This document shows, one piece after another, positions 5,860-13,975 of a stretch of DNA of 13,988 nucleotides; positions within the stretch are counted from its first letter, which is position 1, and every line of letters begins with the position of its first letter. This DNA comes from DAHVFY01 sp040388665. Its GTDB lineage: Bacteria; Chlamydiota; Chlamydiia; Chlamydiales; Rhabdochlamydiaceae. The notes beneath the pieces are model-generated. The model saw only the letters and a program-made list of their open reading frames with translations, made no database searches and had not been told where the DNA came from. The stretch spans positions 1 to 13,988 of the forward strand of contig JAZKBL010000045.1 of the NCBI GenBank assembly GCA_040388665.1. The letters run 5' to 3'. A program made the translations under genes and the position numbers.

Positions 5860-7838
5860 AAATCTTCTTCCAAAAGTTGCAGCTCTCTAAATCTTCGCAA
5901 CTCATCGCGAAAGTGAGCTGCTTCTTCAAAAAGATGCTCTTTTGCAGCTTTTTTCATAGCCGATTCGCATGCGCGAATTTTAGCTTCAATTTCCTTTTGA
6001 GTCAGTCTATAAGATGGAGGTTCTTCTTTAGCCTTCATCTCTTCAAACACTTCTCCTAATTCTTCGATAAGTTCCCGCTTGGTACTTCTTGGAATGATGC
6101 CGTGTTTCTCATTATACGCCTGTTGAAGCGCTCGTCTTTTATTTGTGATGTCGAGTGTCTTTTGCATCGATGCTGTAACCCTATCAGCATACATGATCAC
6201 CCTCCCATCTACGTTACGCGCAGCTCTTCCACATGTTTGCACAAGAGCTGTCTCACTGCGCAAGAAACCCTCTTTATCCGCATCAAGAATCGCAACGAGC
6301 GCCACTTCTGGAATATCTAACCCTTCTCTAAGAAGGTTAATTCCAACAAGTACATCAAAGCCCCCTCTACGCAATTCATTAATGATTTGGACTCTCTCAA
6401 TCGTATCTATGTCTGAATGAAGATACTTGGCTTTAACGCCAATTTCATTAAGATACTTGGATAAATCTTCTGAAAGTTTTTTTGTGAGCGTTGTCACTAA
6501 AACTCTTCTTCCTTTTTCTGTCTCTTTACGGATCTCTTCTAAACAATCGTCAACCTGATTTCCTGCAGGACGCACTTCAATCATCGGATCTAAAAGGCCA
6601 GTCGGCCTGATGATCTGTTCGACAACTTCGCCGCCAGCTTCTACAATTTCCCAAGGACTTGGTGTTGCAGAGACATAGATTACCTGATCAAACCGTTTAT
6701 AAACCTCTTCAAATTTAAGAGGTCGATTATCAAAAGCAGAAGGAAGCCTGAAGCCAAACTCAACAAGAGAACTTTTGCGCGCTCTATCACCATTATACAT
6801 CGCATGCAGCTGCGGCAGCGTCTGATGCGATTCATCGATAAAGAAAATAAAATCTTTAGGAAAATAATCTAACAGACACGGCGGTGGATCTCCCGCATGT
6901 CTTTTGCTGAAATGTCTTGAGTAGTTTTCAATCCCTTTACAAAAACCGATCTCCTTGATCATTTCCAAATCATAGCTCGTGCGCTGCTTAATTCTTTGCA
7001 TTTCAACAAGTTTATTTTCTTTCTCAAAGGAGGTAATCCTCTCCTGCAATTCATCACGGATGCTGATCGCTGCATCTAAACGGACAGCCTCAGGTGTCAC
7101 GTGATGAGAGCCTGGAAAAATGACAATCTGTTCAAGGCGTCGTCTTAACTTCCCTGTCAGTGGATCAATCTCACTGATTCTCTCTATCTCATCGCCAAAA
7201 AATTCCACTCGAAATGCCTTTTCTTCTTCGTAAGCCGGCATGATCTCTAAAACATCTCCTCGCGCACGAAACGTAGAGCGCGCAAGTTCATAATCATTTC
7301 TTTTATAATGAATTTCTACAAGGTGAAGTAATACTTCATCTCTGCGTTTTTTCTCGCCGACATGAAGTTTTAATTGCATCTGGCTGTAATATTCAGGAAG
7401 ACCTAGACCATAAATACAAGAAACAGAAGAAACGATGATGACATCTTCTCTTTCAATCAATGACCGCGTAGCGCTAAGACGCATACGATCGATCTGATCG
7501 TTGATAGCAAGATCTTTTTCGATGTAAGTATCTGTACGCGCAATGTAAGCTTCCGGCTGATAATAATCATAATAAGACACGAAGTATTCAACAGCGTTAT
7601 CGGGGAAAAAACTCTTAAACTCTTGATAGAGCTGCGCCGCAAGAGTTTTATTATGCGCAAGAATAAGCGCTGGCCTTTGAGCTTTAGCAATGACATTAGC
7701 CATAGTGAATGTCTTGCCAGAACCTGTCACTCCTAAAAGCACCTGCGCTCTTCTCCCTTCAAGCAACCCTGAAGAAAGTTTCTCTATAGCTCTTGGTTGA
7801 TCACCGCAGGGCTCAAATGCTGTTTGTAGTCGAAACAT
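5856..7838 (-). CDS. uvrB: UvrABC excinuclease subunit B
   Basis: This is the DNA-damage verification helicase-like subunit of nucleotide excision repair. It receives lesions from UvrA and recruits UvrC for incision. The 660-residue protein is full length: F-E-P-C-G-D-Q-P (8-15), Walker A G36-V-T-G-S-G-K-T43, and the DNA-clamping beta-hairpin region starting D-Y-Y-Q-P-E-A-Y (91-98). These are followed by the helicase motifs D335-E-S-H, S-A-T-P (390-393) and Q-T-C-G-R-A-A-R-N (534-542), and a C-terminal UVR/UvrC-binding motif (about 616-650). I chose ATG 7838 because M-F-R-L-Q-x-x-F-E-P-C-G-D-Q-P is the family N-terminus. The frame is open to 7958, but that extension lies inside the GT90 gene. 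The chosen start still overlaps GT90 by 26 nt, has no strong Shine-Dalgarno and may be read by reinitiation. Its stop overlaps the GT9 start (GTGA), unusual company for a repair gene. Confidence 0.97.
   Translation of the reverse strand: MFRLQTAFEPCGDQPRAIEKLSSGLLEGRRAQVLLGVTGSGKTFTMANVIAKAQRPALILAHNKTLAAQLYQEFKSFFPDNAVEYFVSYYDYYQPEAYIARTDTYIEKDLAINDQIDRMRLSATRSLIEREDVIIVSSVSCIYGLGLPEYYSQMQLKLHVGEKKRRDEVLLHLVEIHYKRNDYELARSTFRARGDVLEIMPAYEEEKAFRVEFFGDEIERISEIDPLTGKLRRRLEQIVIFPGSHHVTPEAVRLDAAISIRDELQERITSFEKENKLVEMQRIKQRTSYDLEMIKEIGFCKGIENYSRHFSKRHAGDPPPCLLDYFPKDFIFFIDESHQTLPQLHAMYNGDRARKSSLVEFGFRLPSAFDNRPLKFEEVYKRFDQVIYVSATPSPWEIVEAGGEVVEQIIRPTGLLDPMIEVRPAGNQVDDCLEEIRKETEKGRRVLVTTLTKKLSEDLSKYLNEIGVKAKYLHSDIDTIERVQIINELRRGGFDVLVGINLLREGLDIPEVALVAILDADKEGFLRSETALVQTCGRAARNVDGRVIMYADRVTASMQKTLDITNKRRALQQAYNEKHGIIPRSTKRELIEELGEVFEEMKAKEEPPSYRLTQKEIEAKIRACESAMKKAAKEHLFEEAAHFRDELRRFRELQLLEEDL
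5864..5871 (-). promoter_or_regulatory. Ribosome binding site supporting the GTG start of the GT9 gene
   Basis: GGAAGAAG on the minus strand ends four bases before GTG 5859 and lies inside the last codons of uvrB. It supports the non-ATG start and translational coupling. Confidence 0.5.
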
Positions 7839-8940
7839 GACAAATTTTAGCGTATTCTTGAAGAAGATGATGAAGATAAAGATATGTGCTTTCAGCGGAA
7901 AGTTCCGTCTTCGCAAACTCAGTTGCATTCTCTGCAATGATCCTACACTCTGCATCATGAGTGCGCGCCCAGTTTAACTTCACGAAAAAATCAGATAGAT
8001 CATGTGCAACCGGAATAAAATGCACATCTGGTTTTAAAGCGCCATAATACCACTGAATATTGTCGGATACTTGCTTGAGCATTACAGAATTAGAAAGAAG
8101 CTCCCAGTAACATCTAGAATAAGAACAAGAATTTCCATCCACTTCGGCGAGATATTTATAACGAATGTGCTCAGACGGAGCTGCCGGCATTCCCAAAAAC
8201 CCACGCGCCGAAAGAAAATACCGCGTCTCATTATCCATTTGAACTAAAGAAGTGAACCTAGCATCAAGATCTCTTGGGTTTCTAATAGATAAAAGCACAA
8301 GTTTTGCTCTAGCAAAGTCTTGCCAATTTTTAAGATTAAAATTCCCGCCCGTTGAAGATCCTCTCCAAAAAGCGCTTTTTAACTTAACTTCCCAAGGGTA
8401 TTGAGCGTTTGCTGTCAAAATTTTAGACGTAAGCTGATCATATCCATTTAAAGCTTCAAAATCCGGAAGAAGAATGCTCGCAGTAGCATTTTTATCCTTT
8501 GCAAAAGTTAAAACAGGGCAGTTATCATCAGTACAGTGTGCAGAATACGCATCGTGCAAGGTTACAACAAAATCTAAATTAGGAAGAGTCTTAATAGAAT
8601 TAAGTCTCTCAAGAGCGCCTTTTACAGCTTGTAAACGGAGTATATCTTTATCAGGGATGCTACTTACTATTGAAATAGTTCCATTAATCACTTTAAAACG
8701 GACAAGCAATAAATCGCGAGGATTTCCAACATCTTTCCAAAAAGCGCTCAGTTGATCCGATGTAACCCCTCTTTCCTTAAAAGGGGCAAGATCCATCTGA
8801 ATCTGTTCCATCATCCAACAAGGAGGAGGCTCTTCCATTCTTTCTTTTAAAAGCTGATCATTTAAAGCAAGGCATCCCACCGGTAAGCAATAAATCGCTC
8901 TTAAAAAAATAGAAAGAAGAATTTTACCCCAATTTAACAT
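7813..8940 (-). CDS. GT90 (CAP10/POGLUT-like) glycosyltransferase with N-terminal signal sequence
   Basis: This 375-residue protein of the CAP10/LPS-modifying glycosyltransferase family 90 groups with eukaryotic protein O-glucosyltransferases and fungal Cap10. Family marks are L-D-F-V-V-T-L-H-D130 (the likely catalytic Asp, by analogy with POGLUT1), P-W-E-V-K-x-K-x-A-F-W-R-G-S-S-T-G-G (182-199), and Y-K-Y-L-A-E-V-D-G-N-x-x-S-x-R (261-276). The last of these leads into L-L-S-N-S-V-x-L-K, the nucleotide-sugar binding region. Residues 5-25 form a hydrophobic signal sequence ending near C-L-A; it is not a clean lipobox. That predicts action in the periplasm or beyond rather than in cytoplasmic core assembly. 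ATG 8940 lies within the end of the permease gene (17-nt overlap) and has a good AGGGG (8951-8947) upstream. The stop overlaps the uvrB start. Target glycan or protein is unknown. Confidence 0.85.
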   Translation of the reverse strand: MLNWGKILLSIFLRAIYCLPVGCLALNDQLLKERMEEPPPCWMMEQIQMDLAPFKERGVTSDQLSAFWKDVGNPRDLLLVRFKVINGTISIVSSIPDKDILRLQAVKGALERLNSIKTLPNLDFVVTLHDAYSAHCTDDNCPVLTFAKDKNATASILLPDFEALNGYDQLTSKILTANAQYPWEVKLKSAFWRGSSTGGNFNLKNWQDFARAKLVLLSIRNPRDLDARFTSLVQMDNETRYFLSARGFLGMPAAPSEHIRYKYLAEVDGNSCSYSRCYWELLSNSVMLKQVSDNIQWYYGALKPDVHFIPVAHDLSDFFVKLNWARTHDAECRIIAENATEFAKTELSAESTYLYLHHLLQEYAKICHVSTTNSI

Positions 8941-10132
8941 AAGAAGCCCCTAGCATTGTAGAAAGTTGTATGAATAACACAAAAAGAGCAAAACCAAAAA
9001 TATAAAATAAAAGAGGGCGTCCCCCATTCACTTGATATGTAGAGGGAATGTGTTTTTTGTACCTTCCAATCCAAACCATCGTCACCGGAATAATGCCAAA
9101 AAGAATGACAGCACAAACCCCTCCAGCAAAGTTAAGAGCCTTAAAGAAAAGCTGTGGATACACAACTGCAAAAATAAGGGGAGGAGCTAGTGCTAAAACA
9201 CATAAGCCTACATTTTCTCGTTTCTCTTTTTTAACTTTTAATCCATCCGCCAAAAAATGAACAAGACTTAAAGATTGAGCTAAAAAAGATGTTAGAATAG
9301 CAAAAAAACCAAGCCATTTCGCAACGCTACTAATCATGGAAGAACCAAGAATGCCAGCTATTGCCTGCGAGGCTTCTTTGTCATGTTTTAAGCTATCTAA
9401 AATACCAGAGGCCCCTTGCATAGGAACAATCCCCAAAACGAGAATCTCCCAAATAAGATAAATAAAAAGAGATAATAAACTACCACCAACAATTGTTTTT
9501 TTCACACGTTTCAGATCCCCTTTCATATACGCTGTCAAACTAGGAATCATATTATGAAAACCAAAAGCGGTAATAAGAAGAGGAAGCGCATAGATAGCAT
9601 AAGAGGGTTCTGTCCTGGAAAGTAATTTAGGCGATATATGCTTTGCTCCCAAAAAAACAAGAGCGCAAAATGCCCCAATTTTAAAAAACATCAACACCCT
9701 ATTCCACAAATCAACAGAACGTGTTCCTAAAAAAACAACACCGCCAAATAAAAGAACAAAGAAAAGACTTCCCATCCAATTAGGAATGCTCGGAACCATC
9801 GTTGTCAAGATACTGCCGCTTCCTGCAACATACGCAATAAGAAGAGCATAAAATAAGGAAAGATATAAAACCCAGCTGACCCCTTTTCCAGCTCTTCCTA
9901 ATGTTTTTTCAACCATAGAAATAAAATTTACGGGGGATGAAAACCAACCATTCACTTCTATAACAAGAAGCCCTGTCATCATCATAAAAGACCATGCGCA
10001 AAAAAACATAACAAGAGAGGGAAAAAATCCAGATAAGCCCGTTAGGATAGGAAGTCCAAGCATTCCAGCTCCAACACAACTGCCAGTCACGAGTAACATG
10101 CCACCAATCACACTTCCTGGCTTATCACTCAT
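8924..10132 (-). CDS. tyrP: Aromatic amino acid permease of the HAAAP family (TyrP-like)
   Basis: This is a 402-residue inner-membrane amino acid:proton symporter with about eleven hydrophobic segments. The start G-G-M-L-L-V-T-G-S-C-V-G-A-G-M-L-G-L-P (10-28) is the unwound first-helix signature of the hydroxy/aromatic amino acid permeases TyrP, Mtr and TnaB. The E-V-N-G-W stretch after TM2 fits the same family. Chlamydiae carry one or more TyrP homologues, which fits an auxotroph importing tyrosine or tryptophan from the host; substrate here cannot be assigned. ATG 10132 overlaps the thyX stop by 8 nt with only a weak AGAGA upstream, suggesting coupling. The stop lies 17 nt inside the GT90 gene. 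No glycan role is apparent. Confidence 0.88.
   Translation of the reverse strand: MSDKPGSVIGGMLLVTGSCVGAGMLGLPILTGLSGFFPSLVMFFCAWSFMMMTGLLVIEVNGWFSSPVNFISMVEKTLGRAGKGVSWVLYLSLFYALLIAYVAGSGSILTTMVPSIPNWMGSLFFVLLFGGVVFLGTRSVDLWNRVLMFFKIGAFCALVFLGAKHISPKLLSRTEPSYAIYALPLLITAFGFHNMIPSLTAYMKGDLKRVKKTIVGGSLLSLFIYLIWEILVLGIVPMQGASGILDSLKHDKEASQAIAGILGSSMISSVAKWLGFFAILTSFLAQSLSLVHFLADGLKVKKEKRENVGLCVLALAPPLIFAVVYPQLFFKALNFAGGVCAVILFGIIPVTMVWIGRYKKHIPSTYQVNGGRPLLFYIFGFALFVLFIQLSTMLGASYVKLG
8947..8951 (-). promoter_or_regulatory. Ribosome binding site of the GT90 gene
   Basis: AGGGG on the minus strand lies six bases upstream of ATG 8940, inside the last codons of the permease gene. It supports the overlapping start and hence the presence of the signal sequence. 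Confidence 0.5.
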
Positions 10133-11774
10133 TTGAATCTCTTGTTTGAAGTTTTTCTAAAACACGAATCTCTTGTCCAAGCCTACCTAATTCATACCCT
10201 TCATAGTCCACAAATTTGAAAAAGCGCTCAAAGCAAGGAAATACCTGACACACCTGTTTTGCAAGTTCTTGAGCGATGTAGCGGTATGTAGGGTGACCCG
10301 CTGGCGCCGATCTAAGCTCGCAGAGCCACTGCAGCGCGCGCAAATTCACATGAAAATACCAATGCATATTGTATGCCATGGGAACGACGTACTGCGCTTC
10401 CTCAGGAAGATCTGCTGCAATTGTGTCGAACGCTTTTTTTGCAGATTCCATTGCCATACAATAAGGTGTTTCCATTTCTGTATCTTTTATCTCTTGAGGA
10501 ACAAAGAATCCAAGATCGCAAGAAAACATCTGCCTTTCTTGCGTGAGCATGCGATGCCGCTGCAGATCACGGTAAATGCCAAAATCCGCCACAATTTCAA
10601 AAGTAAACGTTGCATGCTCAAGAGCTCTTGGAGATTTATGGCGTCTATTTTCTCTATAATTGCTTGCCGCATCAAGAATCTGATTCAGATCTTCTTCTGA
10701 TAAAGAAAGACACTGTTCCTGAAGCTCCCAAAGACCAGATCCGGACGCCGCAAAAAGAAGAGCCGCCGCCACTTTTGAAGGGCTCTTAGGATCATAACTC
10801 AAAAGACGAACTCCGGGTCCTTTCATAGGGGAGGCAGACGCAGCATATTTACCGGCAAGCTCCTTTAGCTCCCCCTGCATCTGTTCCTGATAGTCAGTAA
10901 ACGCTTTCTGATATTTATGCCCAACATCCGCTCTGCGGACAAAAGAGGGAATCACTTTTGAAAGTTCTTGAAAAGCCTTTCTTCCTACATCCTGCATCTC
11001 CGTGAGAGTTGCTGCATTGAGTTTTTGAATAAGTGTTTCAAAAAAACGCCCATTGCCGAAAACACCCATATTCGTAAGAGCACTTGCTGGCAAAAGGCCG
11101 CGCAAGCAATCAAGAACTTTTGCTCGAAGCGCCGCAGTATACGCAACTTTAGAAACCTCGTGCTCTCTTGGAAACTTCTTTTCCATAAGTTCTGTTAAAG
11201 GAGGGATCAGTTTAGAGTAAGTTTCAAAAAGATGATTACATGTATCGACATAAAGGTCACGAAAGGCAGATGTCATTAAAATAGGCTCCCGAAGAAAAAG
11301 ATACTCTCCATTCACCTTCTGATCAAAATAGATATAACGCGTCGATTTTTCTAAAGGAGAGCCGCCAATGCGTGCGTCTTCAATCATTTTAGCAGCAAGC
11401 ATCGAAACATTTTCAACAGCCAAATGCGCGCCACCAAGCTCTCCGATCGAATCATCTCCATAACCATCAAGGATTCTATCATAAAAATTTTGAGCTCTCT
11501 TAACCGCCATGATCTGATCTTCTAAAACAACATCATCTTCTTGCTGAATCTGCTGGCCTGCAATGGAAGCAAAAGCTGTCTCTTCATTTAAAATAAACTC
11601 TTTAAGCAAAAGAGATCTTAAGCCCAAACTCGAACGAGAGTACCTAGAAAAAAGAGCCCCCTTGATGACCTCTGGAAGATTGCGCAATACAAAAACATTG
11701 CTCCTAGCGCTTGTTACATAGCGATTAAGAATTTTAACTTGGGCATCAGAGAACTCTTCGTAACCTTCAAACAT
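10125..11774 (-). CDS. thyX: Flavin-dependent thymidylate synthase, long two-half chlamydial type
   Basis: ThyX makes dTMP from dUMP with methylene-tetrahydrofolate and FAD and substitutes for ThyA. At 549 residues this is about twice a normal ThyX (220-250) and reads as two degenerate ThyX halves. Half 1 (about 40-285) has Y-S-R-S-S-L-G-L-R, then D-A-R-x8-S-T-R-Y (133-147), matching the end of the R-H-R-x7-S-x-R-Y motif. Its L-R-G-L-L-P ... N-G-R-F-F (224-245) resembles the ThyX C-terminal helix region. Half 2 (about 320-515) has L-E-H-A-T-F-T-F-E-I (385-394), R406-H-R408 and L-x-E-L-R488. Chlamydial ThyX proteins have this long form. Start: ATG 11774 is preceded by GAGGGG (11787-11782) at ideal spacing; a TTG at 11789 would start before that site. 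It is the first gene of the overlapping run. Confidence 0.9.
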   Translation of the reverse strand: MFEGYEEFSDAQVKILNRYVTSARSNVFVLRNLPEVIKGALFSRYSRSSLGLRSLLLKEFILNEETAFASIAGQQIQQEDDVVLEDQIMAVKRAQNFYDRILDGYGDDSIGELGGAHLAVENVSMLAAKMIEDARIGGSPLEKSTRYIYFDQKVNGEYLFLREPILMTSAFRDLYVDTCNHLFETYSKLIPPLTELMEKKFPREHEVSKVAYTAALRAKVLDCLRGLLPASALTNMGVFGNGRFFETLIQKLNAATLTEMQDVGRKAFQELSKVIPSFVRRADVGHKYQKAFTDYQEQMQGELKELAGKYAASASPMKGPGVRLLSYDPKSPSKVAAALLFAASGSGLWELQEQCLSLSEEDLNQILDAASNYRENRRHKSPRALEHATFTFEIVADFGIYRDLQRHRMLTQERQMFSCDLGFFVPQEIKDTEMETPYCMAMESAKKAFDTIAADLPEEAQYVVPMAYNMHWYFHVNLRALQWLCELRSAPAGHPTYRYIAQELAKQVCQVFPCFERFFKFVDYEGYELGRLGQEIRVLEKLQTRDSNE

Positions 11775-11781
11775 GGATAAA

Positions 11782-11787
11782 CCCCTC
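11782..11787 (-). promoter_or_regulatory. Strong ribosome binding site deciding the thyX start
   Basis: GAGGGG on the minus strand stands seven bases before ATG 11774, the strongest Shine-Dalgarno in the window. It rules against the upstream in-frame TTG at 11789, whose first codons would overlap this site. Confidence 0.7.
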
Positions 11788-11839
11788 AACTTAATTCATA
11801 GCTAGCGTGACATATTCTCTACTACGGATCAAGAGAAAT

Positions 11840-13975
11840 TTATCTGCCGTAAAAGCGCTGCTCATTCAGAGTTGGATAGAGCTGTTTGCCAGTTTCTGCG
11901 GTGGCACCTACATCACGCAGCCAAGCAGACATTGCATAAGAGATGAAGTTGCGGCTGCTTTGTTTAAGAAACATGTCGAGAGGAAGGGCGAAGAAAAACC
12001 CTTTGTCGTAATAGGTTTGACCATTCACTTTATCATGGCCATTTGTAAGCGTGTACCATATTCCGAAGCGAAGACCGCTTGGAAAGACCCTCTCTACTTC
12101 AAAGCGCGCGCCCAAATCTTTTGCCAAAAACTGACCTGCCAACGCTTTAAATTGTAGGCTTAAGGGCTTGAATTGGTAGTAAAGACTAAGAAAATATTGA
12201 ATCCCAACAAAGTGTTTATATTCGGGATGATGTCCATGTACTTCTCGAATGTTCGTTGTGAACTTGATGCCTCGATACCGCCTTTTCCAAACAGTTGCCC
12301 CTTCTATCCCAACTGCCCAGTCGGTGTTGACGGGATAATAAAGAGTCTCTAAAGCGACACCTCCATAAGCTGCTTCAAAATATCCGGTCGCAAGACGCGC
12401 GAAGAATCCTTTACCAAGGTTCCATCCTTTTTGAACGTATGCTTTTTCAATCGATAGAGAATTACTCTGAAAGTACCGGATCGAATCTGTTCGCACATTC
12501 GGAAGATGTGAAGGGTTAAGTCTATCTGTTGCGCTCAGATCAGATAAGCTCGATTTGATCGAATAACCGATCTGGAGTTTATAATAAACTTCATCAAAAA
12601 GATACCCTTCAGGGGATGCAATCACACCAAAATCATACTTAAATTTGCCCTTAGCTCCTCCAAAATAAGTGAGTAAGCGCGGACGAAAAGTGAATGTCCA
12701 AATCCTTTTATTTCTCTGAAATAATAGATCGCTCTCATATTCTTTTGGCGCACGTTGCGCCTCTTGCATAGGAGAGAGAATATGCATCTCTTCATCTGAA
12801 ATGATCCTTCTTTGATAACGATAAAGATCCTCTCTTCTAAAGCGGTAAGAATGGGAGGGAACCCCATCTTCTTCCATAACGACAACGACTGTTTTAATGT
12901 TGGCTGGCGTTAATGCTGAAAGAAGATGATATAAGCGATCTCGCACCACAGACTCAAGACGGTAGCGGTTATTCACAACTTTTAACCACAGCTCTTTATC
13001 CAGATTGCGATCAAATGTAAGATACGCTCTATAAAGATTTAGCCCCTGATCCGCAAAAGCGTATACAAGCTCATGAGCAAACTCCTTTTCAAGACGAATG
13101 ATTCCCAAAGGTTCCGTATCCACAGGAGAGCAGTAGGGGGAAGCCTCATCGATTTTAGGAAATAATCCTCTTGTTGTTCCCAAAGGAAATCGCAAAGATG
13201 CAGCTCCCGCAATTTTCTCTCCGCGGATCGAACTAACAGAGAGCTGAAGGGCATCAAACCCCAGATAATTAATCCCTACATTAATGCGACTTTTAACATT
13301 TCTACCTTCTGGATGTTCGTGATGATGTTTTTTATAATTATTTGCATCATATTCAGCGACTAATGAAATATTTTTTAAAAAAGGAATATCTCTCTTTCGC
13401 AACGGTGTCCATGAAATACCGCCAAAAAATCCTTTAATTCTTCCACGGCCCCAACCAAGCGTTGTTTCTAAATTAAAGCTTAGCCACTGTTTTGTCGCTA
13501 CGATATATTGGGAATTAAACCGCTTTGACCCCATGAAATCATCAGCCCCGATCGAGAAGTTGGGAAAATGAGGAAGACCATCTTCTGGAATCAAAATACC
13601 TATTTTGATGTTCCCGATCCTATCTGCATCATCTCCAAAACCCTCGTTGCCAAAATTGCCCTCTAAACACCCTTTATACACTCGATAATTAGCAGAAAGC
13701 TCAATCCTCTGAAATACTTGAAAATTCACTCCATATACATTGTAAGGAGGAACTGTCGCAGCGCCCGCAGCTGCCATTCCAGAAGAAGCCATCCGCGCAG
13801 ACGGCATCGTGAAATATCCTCCCATCATCGACTGATTGTAAAAAAAAGGAAGAGTATCTTTTAATTCTTTATCAATCGCTTCAACAAGAGCTAGATCATC
13901 AAAAAGAGATCTCTCAGTCCCAGCTATAAGGTAAGATGAAAAAAAAATTATCAAAATCGTGTAAAAGAATTTCAT
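11840..13975 (-). CDS. yjbH: YjbH-like exopolysaccharide biosynthesis outer-membrane protein (DUF940)
   Basis: This is a 711-residue exported protein close to the length of enterobacterial YjbH, the last product of the yjbEFGH exopolysaccharide operon. Residues 1-18 form a signal peptide (hydrophobic from F3 to I17, cleavage likely after A18). The mature start contains M-G-G-Y-F-T-M-P-S-A-R-M (51-62), the family's opening motif. It is followed by alternating beta-strand sequence with D-R-I-G-N-I-K-I-G-I, F-S-I-G-A-D-D-F-M-G, F-N-S-Q-Y-I-V-A-T-K and L-G-W-G-R-G-R (about 120-190), all typical of the DUF940 barrel. The C-terminal third is again strand-rich and aromatic. Outer-membrane location is inferred. 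ATG 13975 lies 13 nt from the window edge with no visible Shine-Dalgarno, so its promoter and any yjbEFG partners would be outside. A run of nine T (13947-13939) falls in the signal-peptide codons. Confidence 0.85.
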   Translation of the reverse strand: MKFFYTILIIFFSSYLIAGTERSLFDDLALVEAIDKELKDTLPFFYNQSMMGGYFTMPSARMASSGMAAAGAATVPPYNVYGVNFQVFQRIELSANYRVYKGCLEGNFGNEGFGDDADRIGNIKIGILIPEDGLPHFPNFSIGADDFMGSKRFNSQYIVATKQWLSFNLETTLGWGRGRIKGFFGGISWTPLRKRDIPFLKNISLVAEYDANNYKKHHHEHPEGRNVKSRINVGINYLGFDALQLSVSSIRGEKIAGAASLRFPLGTTRGLFPKIDEASPYCSPVDTEPLGIIRLEKEFAHELVYAFADQGLNLYRAYLTFDRNLDKELWLKVVNNRYRLESVVRDRLYHLLSALTPANIKTVVVVMEEDGVPSHSYRFRREDLYRYQRRIISDEEMHILSPMQEAQRAPKEYESDLLFQRNKRIWTFTFRPRLLTYFGGAKGKFKYDFGVIASPEGYLFDEVYYKLQIGYSIKSSLSDLSATDRLNPSHLPNVRTDSIRYFQSNSLSIEKAYVQKGWNLGKGFFARLATGYFEAAYGGVALETLYYPVNTDWAVGIEGATVWKRRYRGIKFTTNIREVHGHHPEYKHFVGIQYFLSLYYQFKPLSLQFKALAGQFLAKDLGARFEVERVFPSGLRFGIWYTLTNGHDKVNGQTYYDKGFFFALPLDMFLKQSSRNFISYAMSAWLRDVGATAETGKQLYPTLNEQRFYGR

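Noticed and set aside
7839..7958. Forty-codon N-terminal extension of uvrB
   Set aside because: It has no similarity to UvrB N-termini and lies within the GT90 coding region. The family N-terminus begins at ATG 7838.
10269..10700. 143-codon open frame on the plus strand
   Set aside because: It lies wholly antisense to thyX, whose motifs are clear. Its translation is Cys/Arg/His-rich with no family resemblance, and there is no ribosome binding site context suggesting use.
11775..11789. Upstream TTG start for thyX
   Set aside because: Its codons contain the GAGGGG site that serves ATG 11774, and no ribosome binding site precedes the TTG.
11815..11837. Inverted repeat TTCTCT/AGAGAA just after the yjbH stop as a terminator
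   Set aside because: The stem is only six mostly A/T pairs with an 11-nt loop and no following T-run, so a Rho-independent terminator is not supported.
11807..12157. 116-codon plus-strand open frame over the 3' end of yjbH
   Set aside because: It is antisense to a gene with a recognised family. The composition is that of a shadow frame, and no promoter or Shine-Dalgarno was seen.
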